From IMG/VR virus record IMGVR_UViG_3300029319_000024, positions 33,367 through 59,638 of that record: a DNA stretch of 26,272 nucleotides. One strand, written 5' to 3'. The position numbers and the translations under genes were made by a program. The notes beneath the pieces were generated by a model. The model had not been told where the DNA came from. It saw only the letters and a list, made by a program, of their open reading frames with translations, and did not search any database. The DNA is from a virus. Shown here piece by piece: positions 12,341 to 18,419 of the stretch (the stretch's first letter is position 1; the number at the start of each line of letters is the position of its first letter).

Positions 12341-12742
12341 ATGGCAGATACAGTAACTTCTCAAACTATTCATGATAGTGACAGAGTAGCGATATTAAAG
12401 TTTACTAATGAATCTGACGGAACAGGTGAATCTTCTGTTAAAAAAGTTGATGTTTCAGCTTTAGCTAAAAACAATTTAGGTGAGTCTTGCAGTAGAGTTT
12501 CTATATCACGTATATACTGGGCAACCAGAGGTATGGGTGTAGATATAGAGTTTGATGCGAGCACTAATGTTTTAGCGATACCATTACCAGCAGATAGCAC
12601 AGGAGATGAATACTATGATTTATTTTCTGGCATACCTAATAACGCAGGATCTGGTATAACTGGAGATATTGACTTTACAACAGTGGGTCATTCAAGTGGT
12701 GATGCTTACTCTGTTATTTTAGTTTTGAATAAAAGCTATTAA
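12341..12742 (+). CDS. Conserved small phage structural protein (133 aa)
   Basis: The beta-rich sequence (RVAILKFTNESDGTGESSVKKVDVSAL; RIYWATRGMGVDIEFDAS) resembles a recurring marine-phage protein of about this size that lies just downstream of the capsid gene. Nothing indicates an enzyme. AAGGAGTAGCTC provides the ribosome site ten bases after the previous stop. It probably belongs to the head-tail or capsid surface, but the family's job is not known to me. Confidence 0.7.
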   Translation: MADTVTSQTIHDSDRVAILKFTNESDGTGESSVKKVDVSALAKNNLGESCSRVSISRIYWATRGMGVDIEFDASTNVLAIPLPADSTGDEYYDLFSGIPNNAGSGITGDIDFTTVGHSSGDAYSVILVLNKSY

Positions 12743-12745
12743 TGA

Positions 12746-13048
12746 ATGGTTGTAAAAAGAAGAAAAACTAAAAATATACGTAGGACAGTTGGTAAGGGCG
12801 GTAACTTCCGCCCTACCAAGTCTGGTGCAGGCATGACTAAAAAGGGTGTGCGTGCTTACAGAAAAGCTAATCCTGGTAGTAAACTTAAAACAGCAGTAAC
12901 AGGTAAAGTTAAAAAAGGTAGCAAAGCTGCAAAAAGAAGAAAGGCTTATTGTGCTAGATCAGCAGGACAATTAAGACGTAGCTCTGCTAAAACAAGAAAC
13001 AATCCTAATTCAAGAATTAGGCAAGCAAGAAGAAGATGGAAGTGTTAA
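12746..13048 (+). CDS. Small highly basic protein, DUF5872-like, copy 1 (100 aa)
   Basis: The core, GAGMTKKGVRAYRKANPGSK followed by LKTAVTGKVKKGSKAAKRRK and CAR, matches the domain I know as DUF5872, found in phages and large viruses with no established function. Lys and Arg dominate and the protein ends ARRRWKC. A close paralogue lies at 25551-25817. This copy has about 15 additional residues before the final ARRRWKC. DNA binding or condensation is a reasonable inference from charge. It opens a run of four basic mini-genes. The start at 12746 follows the previous stop by three bases and lacks a clear ribosome site. Confidence 0.8.
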   Translation: MVVKRRKTKNIRRTVGKGGNFRPTKSGAGMTKKGVRAYRKANPGSKLKTAVTGKVKKGSKAAKRRKAYCARSAGQLRRSSAKTRNNPNSRIRQARRRWKC

Positions 13049-13273
13049 ATGGCTAAAGCAAAAAGTGGCGGCAAAATATGTCCAGCTGGTAAAGCTTGGG
13101 CTAAAAGAACTTTTGATACATACCCTTCAGCTTATGCAAATATGGCCGCATCTAAATATTGCAAAGATCCTAACTACGCTAAAGGATCAAAAAAGAAAAC
13201 AAAGAAAATGAAAAACGGTGGACTTGTTGGAATAAGGGGACAAGGCATTGTTATGAAAGAAAGACTTAGATAA
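13049..13273 (+). CDS. Small basic conserved phage protein (74 aa)
   Basis: The N-terminal part has GKICPAGKAWAKRTFDTYPS and AASKYCKDPNYAK, with two Cys, a motif I have seen in small proteins of marine phages. The C-terminal part is Lys-rich and ends with a Gly-rich tail (NGGLVGIRGQGIVMKERLR). The gene follows copy 1 of the DUF5872-like gene directly and overlaps the next gene by one base (TAATG). The first bases share an identical 24-bp junction with the one after the second DUF5872-like gene. Its function is unknown. Confidence 0.75.
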   Translation: MAKAKSGGKICPAGKAWAKRTFDTYPSAYANMAASKYCKDPNYAKGSKKKTKKMKNGGLVGIRGQGIVMKERLR

Positions 13274-13593
13274 TGGGACAATTAGCTGAGTGGAGAAGAC
13301 AAAACTGGGTGCGTATAGGCACAGATGGTTCTATCAAAGGCCCGTGTGGTACAAGTAAAAATAAAAAAAATCCAGATCGTTGTTTACCAAAAGCAAAAGC
13401 ACAAAGCTTAAGCAAAGCAGAAAGAGCAAAAACTGCAAGGAAGAAAAAAGCAGCAGGATCAAAAGGAAAGACTGTTGTTGCTAATACTAAAAAAGCTAGA
13501 GTATCCATGAAAGACGGTGGAGAAGTTAGAAAAATTGCAAGAGGTTGTGGTAAAGTAATGAGCAACAGAAGAAAGAAAACTAAATATTCATAG
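13273..13593 (+). CDS. Small basic conserved protein, DUF6321-like (106 aa)
   Basis: The segment WVRIGTDGSIKGPCGTSKNK followed by NPDRCLPKAKAQSLSKAERA (about 12-54) is a distinctive conserved block in viral proteins of unknown function that I believe is named DUF6321; the name is from memory. The rest is Lys/Ala-rich and ends with DGGEVRKIARGCGKVMSNRR. It overlaps the preceding gene by one base and precedes the repeat protein. Conservation next to other basic mini-proteins suggests a shared, perhaps nucleic-acid-related, virion or early-infection role. That is inference. Confidence 0.75.
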   Translation: MGQLAEWRRQNWVRIGTDGSIKGPCGTSKNKKNPDRCLPKAKAQSLSKAERAKTARKKKAAGSKGKTVVANTKKARVSMKDGGEVRKIARGCGKVMSNRRKKTKYS

Positions 13594-13602
13594 GAGTGAA
13601 TT

Positions 13603-13791
13603 ATGTTTAAAAAAACTAAAGGCTACGCTAAAGGTGGAATGGTTAAAGGCACTAAGTATATGGCTAAAGGTGGTGCAGCTAAAGGCACTAAATATATGTC
13701 AAAGGGTGGTGCTATGAAAGGTACTAAGTACATGTCCAAAGGCGGAGCTATGAAAGGTACTAAATATATGGCTAAAGGTGGAAAGGTATAA
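13603..13791 (+). CDS. Tiny tandem-repeat protein KGTKYM(A/S)KGG (62 aa)
   Basis: After MFKKTKGYAKGGMV the protein is four copies of a 12-residue unit KGTKYM[AS]KGGA[AM] (residues 15-60), ending KV. It is highly basic, Gly-rich and has no acidic residue at all. TAGGAGTGAATT gives a strong ribosome site, so it is translated. The units are nearly identical, pointing to recent repeat expansion or strong constraint. It may bind nucleic acid or membranes; no family is recognised. It closes the first cluster of basic mini-genes. Confidence 0.75.
   Translation: MFKKTKGYAKGGMVKGTKYMAKGGAAKGTKYMSKGGAMKGTKYMSKGGAMKGTKYMAKGGKV
13645..13782 (+). repeat. 36-bp tandem coding repeat, about 3.8 copies
   Basis: Units begin at 13645, 13681, 13717 and 13753, and each encodes KGTKYM[AS]KGG. 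Synonymous and single amino-acid differences (A or S, A or M) exist between copies, so the array is not perfectly homogenised. It is coding, in frame and has no spacers. Confidence 0.85.
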
Positions 13792-13824
13792 TAATCTTTT
13801 TACCAAAACAAAGGAGAGAGCGTT

Positions 13825-14505
13825 TTGTCATATTTGATTTCAAATATACCTCAGTTTAAATGCTGGGTAAGAAAAGAGTTTACAGCTAATCACAGCAATT
13901 ATCACGGAGAGTATCTACATGCTCTAGCTATTGCTGTTAATACTATTCCAGATAGATCATTAAGTTTTCAAGTAGTCTTTACAGGTTGCGAAATAGATAA
14001 TCAAGAAGATGTACCAAATGTCCACGGTGGTGCTATGTGGGCAAGAATGCCGATTCAAGCTTTAGTTGCAGACATACCATTACAAGATTGGCCAACTCCT
14101 ATGGAAGATCATTTAGCACAACCTTGGGACTGTCTTAGTCATCATCATTCTGTTGTTACTATGGATAGAGTTAGTTCATCACCTTGGCTTTGTAAGATAG
14201 GTGGAGACTTCTATACAGGTAAATATTTGTTTACAGTAGATTATACAGAAAATTCAATAGCTGATGATTCTGCTCAACATAAGCAGTCACATGTGTTATA
14301 TTTAACAGACGCTGGTGAATATACTGGTAACTTTGTGGCTTTACCCAATAATAGAGTAAGAGCAACAAACCCTGCTTTATGGCGTGTTGGAGAAGGAGCA
14401 CCAGACTTTATGCCTTCACAATGGATACATTCAGCAGAACAACATGAGAGTTATATGGATCCGAACATAACATTTAACAATCTATATGCTCCAGAGGAAG
14501 ATTAA
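13825..14505 (+). CDS. Conserved phage protein, unknown function, TTG start (226 aa)
   Basis: TTG at 13825 follows AGGAGAG by six bases, the same arrangement as the TTG gene at 7915. The protein is mixed alpha/beta and rich in Trp, His and Pro (HHHSVVT, WPTPMEDHLAQPWDCLSHH, RVRATNPALWRVGEGAPDF). It has no signal peptide or membrane segment. I recognise the general sequence as one that recurs in marine phage tail modules, but I do not know its role. The two His clusters could bind metal. It lies directly before the head-tail adaptor candidate, with no gap. Confidence 0.75.
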   Translation: MSYLISNIPQFKCWVRKEFTANHSNYHGEYLHALAIAVNTIPDRSLSFQVVFTGCEIDNQEDVPNVHGGAMWARMPIQALVADIPLQDWPTPMEDHLAQPWDCLSHHHSVVTMDRVSSSPWLCKIGGDFYTGKYLFTVDYTENSIADDSAQHKQSHVLYLTDAGEYTGNFVALPNNRVRATNPALWRVGEGAPDFMPSQWIHSAEQHESYMDPNITFNNLYAPEED

Positions 14506-15180
14506 ATGGCAACATCAAGTAGTACAAATTTTGAACCAAATGTAACTGAGTTTGTTGAGGAAGCCTTTGAAAGATGTGGGCTAGAACTCAGAACTGGTTA
14601 TGATCTTAAAACAGCAAAACGATCTATAAACCTTATGTTAGCTGAATGGGCTAATAGAGGATTAAATCAGTGGACTATAGAGCAAGCAACTCAAACTGTA
14701 ACTAAAAGCACTAATCAATATACATTAAACTCTAATGTCATTGATATATTAGATTGTTCGTTAAGAAGAGATACTGACGGTACCGATCTTGATCTGCAAA
14801 TGACAAAGATTAGCAGAAGTGAATACTTAAATATACCAACTAAAACCACTGAAGCTAGGCCTACTCAATTCTTTTTAGACAAACAAGTAACCCCAGTATT
14901 AAATATATGGCCAACACCAGAGAACAGCACTGATGTATTAGTCTTTAATAAGTTAGTAAGAATGGACGATGCTGACACAGCTACCAACACTATGGACATG
15001 CCGTTTAGATTTTATCCTTGTTTCGCAGCAGGTCTTGCTTATTATATAGCAATTAAGAAAGCACCAGAAAGAGTAGCTATGTTAAAACAAATGTATGAAG
15101 ACGAGTTTGAAAGAGCTATGTCTCAAGACGAAGATAGTGCTTCTTTTAGAATATCACCTTATTTAAGAAACGGATATTAA
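14506..15180 (+). CDS. Putative head-to-tail adaptor / tail accessory factor (P22 gp4-like)
   Basis: An N-terminal helical region with TEFVEEAFERCGLELRTGYD and SINLMLAEWANRGLNQWTIEQ (about 10-66) is followed by beta-rich segments (VTKSTNQYTL; QFFLDKQVTPVLNIWPTPEN) and a C-terminal helical part (CFAAGLAYYIAIKKAPERVAML). This is the layout of podovirus adaptor proteins that bind under the portal ring, such as P22 gp4. The match is by pattern and gene order, so the exact family is unsure. It starts at the base after the preceding stop. Confidence 0.6.
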   Translation: MATSSSTNFEPNVTEFVEEAFERCGLELRTGYDLKTAKRSINLMLAEWANRGLNQWTIEQATQTVTKSTNQYTLNSNVIDILDCSLRRDTDGTDLDLQMTKISRSEYLNIPTKTTEARPTQFFLDKQVTPVLNIWPTPENSTDVLVFNKLVRMDDADTATNTMDMPFRFYPCFAAGLAYYIAIKKAPERVAMLKQMYEDEFERAMSQDEDSASFRISPYLRNGY

Positions 15181-15181
15181 T

Positions 15182-15514
15182 ATGGCATACGCAACTGGTA
15201 AATATGCAATAGCCCTTTGCGACAGGTGTGGGTTTGAATACAAGTTATCTCAACTAAGAGAGGAATGGAATGGACTAAAAACTTGTAGAGATTGTTTTGA
15301 TCCTAAACATCCACAACTTGAGCCACTACCACATGTTTCTGATCCAGAAGCTTTATATAAACCTAGACCTAACAATGATTTAGAAATAGGAGAAGGAGTA
15401 GTTTATACTAATGATAGCAATACTAATTCATCTATGACTGCTGATCCTATAGGATCTAAAATATTAGGTTATGAAATGACAGCTTCAGTTGGAAGCGTTA
15501 CAATAACAGTATGA
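15182..15514 (+). CDS. Small zinc-ribbon phage protein (110 aa)
   Basis: The cysteines form CxxC at 13-16 (CDRCG) and CxxC at 35-38 (CRDCF), a classic zinc-ribbon spacing, followed by DPKHPQLEP. The C-terminal half is low-complexity, Thr/Ser/Asn-rich, ending in a short beta-like strand. This N-terminal form (KYAIALCDRCGFEYK) is common in marine phages between adaptor genes. It starts two bases after the preceding stop and overlaps the next gene by four bases. A structural role in the connector is plausible; zinc binding is inferred from the cysteines. Confidence 0.75.
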   Translation: MAYATGKYAIALCDRCGFEYKLSQLREEWNGLKTCRDCFDPKHPQLEPLPHVSDPEALYKPRPNNDLEIGEGVVYTNDSNTNSSMTADPIGSKILGYEMTASVGSVTITV

Positions 15515-16185
15515 CATTAGCAGAGTTAAAAACATTAATACAAAATTACACACAAAATACAGAAACTACTTTTGTAGCAACGCTTGATGACTTTATTAAA
15601 AACGCTGAAGAAAGAATATTTGAATTAGTACAGTTTGATTTCTTTCGTAAAAATGTAACAGGTACATTAACATCAGGTAATACTTACCTTACAACTCCTA
15701 CAGATTATCAAACAAGTTTTTCTTTAGCAGTTATAGACGGCAACGGAGATTATCATTATTTAGATAAAAAACATCCATCATTTATGCGTGAATACTCTGT
15801 TGATCCAACTGATTCAACTTTAAGAGGTTTACCAAAATATTATGGAGAATTTGATAAAGAACTATCTACAGCTTCAAACAATGGCTCTACGATTATTGTA
15901 GCTCCAGTACCAGACTCAAACTACAATGTTGAGTTACATTATCTATACAAACCAAATTCTTTAGTTACAGATACTACAGGCACTTGGGTATCTAAAAATG
16001 CTAGAAACGCTTTACTGTATGGAAGTTTAGTTGAAGCTTACATATTTATGAAAGGTGAAAATGATCTATTACAGCAATACGAGCAACGCTTTGCAGGTGA
16101 AATAAATAGATTGAAAAATCTTGCAGAGGCACGTGGAAGAAGAGATGAATATCGTTACGATTCATTAAGAACTAATGTAACTTAA
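15511..16185 (+). CDS. Putative phage adaptor / head-completion protein (224 aa)
   Basis: The N-terminus MTLAELKTLIQNYTQNTETTF, then FIKNAEERIFELVQFDFFRKN (about 29-49), a beta-rich middle with VELHYLYKPNSL and a C-terminal helical NALLYGSLVEAYIFMKGEND resemble the SU10-type phage adaptor and related tail-tube-A-like proteins of podoviruses. That assignment rests on recognition of the helix-beta-helix plan and on position. It overlaps the zinc-ribbon gene (ATGA), implying coupled translation. It would sit in the portal-to-tail connector. Confidence 0.6.
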   Translation: MTLAELKTLIQNYTQNTETTFVATLDDFIKNAEERIFELVQFDFFRKNVTGTLTSGNTYLTTPTDYQTSFSLAVIDGNGDYHYLDKKHPSFMREYSVDPTDSTLRGLPKYYGEFDKELSTASNNGSTIIVAPVPDSNYNVELHYLYKPNSLVTDTTGTWVSKNARNALLYGSLVEAYIFMKGENDLLQQYEQRFAGEINRLKNLAEARGRRDEYRYDSLRTNVT

Positions 16186-16202
16186 GTTTCAAAAGGAGAG
16201 AG

Positions 16203-16934
16203 ATGAAACCTATAAAAAAACTTAATGGTCAAACTATAGCTATTGTTGGTCTTGGCAAAAGTTGGTTTGATTATAATTTAGCAAAATCACACAGCGTTCA
16301 CTTTGATGAAGTGTGGGCTATAAATGCGGTAGCATCAGTAATATTTCATGATCGTGTATTTGCAATGGATCCACCTAGTAGATTTTTAGATACGCAAGAT
16401 GCAGGCGGCCAAACAGATTGTATGAAAGAATTATTAATCAATCATGATAAGCCAATATATACATGTCAACTTGATGAAAGGTGTAAAAATTTAGTTGAAT
16501 ATCCTATTAAACAAATAGTTAAAGAAACCAACTGTCATTATTTAAACAACACAGTAGCTTATGCTATAGCTTTTGCATATTGGAACAATGTGGCTAATAT
16601 AAAATTATTTGGTATGGATTTTTCTTACAAAAATAATTTACACTTTGCAGAGTCAGGCAGAGCTTGTGTTGAATTTTGGTTGGCTAAATGTATGGATAAA
16701 GGAATACAAGTAGAGGTAGCATCTAGTAGTTCTTTACTAGATACAAACATACCAGGACAACAAAGATTGTACGGTTATCATCGTTTAAGTGATCCTTATA
16801 TTCCTGTTGTAGATCAAAAAGGAATTGAATTAAAAAAACTTAGTGAACTTAAAGTAGAAAAAAAACAGATATTACCTCAAATAGCTGATAGGTATGATAG
16901 TCATTTAAAACCACCTGAGCCAAACAAATGGTAG
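16203..16934 (+). CDS. Rossmann-like enzyme, DUF115/sialyltransferase-like (putative)
   Basis: The N-terminus TIAIVGLGKSW (11-21) is a beta-strand and Gly-rich loop of a Rossmann-type nucleotide-binding fold, followed by FDEVWAINAVASVI and DRVFAMDPPSRFL. The second half has NNTVAYAIAFAYWNN, IKLFGMDFSY (133-142) and AESGRACVEFWLAKCMDKGI. This plan recalls DUF115/MptE-like proteins and GT42-type sialyltransferases, which handle nucleotide-linked substrates. The likeness is structural-pattern level, not a firm match. An enzyme inside the tail module suggests glycan modification of virion or host surface, or just a moron gene. AAGGAGAGAG is an excellent ribosome site. Confidence 0.55.
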   Translation: MKPIKKLNGQTIAIVGLGKSWFDYNLAKSHSVHFDEVWAINAVASVIFHDRVFAMDPPSRFLDTQDAGGQTDCMKELLINHDKPIYTCQLDERCKNLVEYPIKQIVKETNCHYLNNTVAYAIAFAYWNNVANIKLFGMDFSYKNNLHFAESGRACVEFWLAKCMDKGIQVEVASSSSLLDTNIPGQQRLYGYHRLSDPYIPVVDQKGIELKKLSELKVEKKQILPQIADRYDSHLKPPEPNKW

Positions 16935-17227
16935 ATGAAATAACACCAGCAGGTATGCCTGGATTAGGGCTTATAGAGGCTAAAACATCTAATTATGGTG
17001 GGCATCCTCCTGAGTTTTGGGCAGAGAGATTAACAGAAAAAATAGTAAGCACAAGTGACAGTGAGGATCCATATATTAAAGAACAAGCAAGAGCATATAG
17101 AGATATGATTTATAAGGTATGTTTGATTTATATAGAAAATGCGTTAAAATCTTACAAAGCAACTTTGATACAAGATTTATCAGGTCAAGGTAGCGAAGAT
17201 ATAGCAAAAATAATTAAAGGTATTTAA
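16928..17227 (+). CDS. Small conserved phage protein, unknown function (99 aa)
   Basis: It overlaps the preceding gene by seven bases. The sequence is mostly helical (GGHPPEFWAERLTEKIV; AYRDMIYKVCLIYIENALKSY), with a Gly/Pro-rich start (TPAGMPGLGL). No membrane segment or motif is recognised. Proteins of this size with PEFWAERLTEKI are familiar in marine phage tail modules, likely as small structural or chaperone-like factors, but the role is unknown. One base separates it from the next gene. Confidence 0.7.
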   Translation: MVDEITPAGMPGLGLIEAKTSNYGGHPPEFWAERLTEKIVSTSDSEDPYIKEQARAYRDMIYKVCLIYIENALKSYKATLIQDLSGQGSEDIAKIIKGI

Positions 17228-17228
17228 T

Positions 17229-17654
17229 ATGGCCATTACATCAACATTAACTACAAGTTTTAAAACAGAACTATTAACTGCAACACATAATTTTGCAACA
17301 AATGGTAACTCTTTTAAACTTGCTTTATATACAAGCTCTGCCACTATGGGAGCTACTACAACTGCTTATTCAACCTCACAAGAAGCAAGTGGTACTAACT
17401 ACACAGCAGGTGGTGCTGCACTAACCAATGTCGCTCCAACAAGCGGTGGTACTACAGGTTTTACTGATTTTGCAGATTTAACTTTTGGTACAGCTACTAT
17501 TACTGCAAGAGGTTGTTTGATCTATAACGACACCAATAGTGATAAATCTGTAGCTACGATCGACTTTGGTGGCGATAAAACATCTACAGCAGGTGATTTC
17601 ACAATAGTTTTTCCAGCAGCAGCAGCAAGCACAGCTATTATAAGAATAGCTTAA
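17229..17654 (+). CDS. Conserved tail-module protein (141 aa)
   Basis: The sequence is Thr/Ala/Ser-rich and beta-like throughout (SFKLALYTSSATMGATTTAYST; ATITARGCLIYND; FTIVFPAAAASTAIIRIA). I recognise it as a recurring phage protein found just before the tail fibre in many marine and environmental phages. Its function is not known to me; a small virion surface protein is the best guess. Low charge and high Thr are typical of phage surface proteins. It lies one base after the preceding stop. Confidence 0.75.
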   Translation: MAITSTLTTSFKTELLTATHNFATNGNSFKLALYTSSATMGATTTAYSTSQEASGTNYTAGGAALTNVAPTSGGTTGFTDFADLTFGTATITARGCLIYNDTNSDKSVATIDFGGDKTSTAGDFTIVFPAAAASTAIIRIA

Positions 17655-17657
17655 CAA

Positions 17658-18416
17658 ATGGCTGGCTGGGGTCGTGCTGGCTGGGGTATTGGCCCTTGGG
17701 GTCAACCCGCAGGCGTATCAGTAGATGTAACAGGTCAATCAGCTACAAGTGCATTAGGCACTATTTCTGTAGTAGCCAAAGCTGACGTTACTCCCTCATC
17801 ACAAGTTGGCACAACAGCAGTAGGCACACTTACTTTTGATTGCGAAGCTAATTTAACTTTAACAGGATTATCAGCTACAAGTGCGTTAGGCACAGTATCA
17901 ATAGTAGCAAAAGCAAATCAAACACTTTCATCTCAAGTTGGAACAAGTGCATTAGGCACCACATCCACAGTTGCTAAAGCAAACATAGTACCAACAGGAC
18001 AATCTGCAACATCAGCCATTGGGGGTGTGGGTGTAAATGGTGATGCTGTTGCTAATGCACCAGGAGCTGTAGGATCTGTCGGTAGTGTTGGTGTAGATGT
18101 AGATGGTGAGGCTAATGTTGTTATATCAGGAGTTTCAGCTACTTCAGCAGTTGGATCAGTAACTGTTCATCATAACGAAATATTTAATGTTGACGGTGTA
18201 AGTAGTACAGGTAGCGTAGGATCTGTAACTTTTAATGCTAAAGCAAATATAGTCTTAACTGGTGTTGCAGCCACAGGAGAAATTGGTCCGATCCTTGTTT
18301 GGGGATTAATAGATGATACACAAACGAAAAATTATGCTAATATAAATACAAATCAAAGTTCATCCTTTGCTGAAATTAATGAAACACAAACACCAAATTG
18401 GGAAGAGGTAGCATAA
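17658..18416 (+). CDS. Repetitive beta-rich tail protein (252 aa)
   Basis: Three parts are visible. The first is a Trp/Gly N-terminus (GWGRAGWGIGPWG, 3-15). The second is a series of imperfect repeats of roughly 25-30 residues built on SATSALGTxSxVAKAN (about 21-225). The third is a C-terminal set of 11-residue repeats of the form I[DN]x[TN]Qxx[NS][YFW] (INTNQSSSFAE, INETQTPNWEE). Composition is Ala/Val/Ser/Thr/Gly with little charge, suited to a fibrous beta structure. It directly precedes the main fibre and may anchor or extend it. No enzyme motif is visible. Confidence 0.7.
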   Translation: MAGWGRAGWGIGPWGQPAGVSVDVTGQSATSALGTISVVAKADVTPSSQVGTTAVGTLTFDCEANLTLTGLSATSALGTVSIVAKANQTLSSQVGTSALGTTSTVAKANIVPTGQSATSAIGGVGVNGDAVANAPGAVGSVGSVGVDVDGEANVVISGVSATSAVGSVTVHHNEIFNVDGVSSTGSVGSVTFNAKANIVLTGVAATGEIGPILVWGLIDDTQTKNYANINTNQSSSFAEINETQTPNWEEVA

Positions 18417-18419
18417 AAT

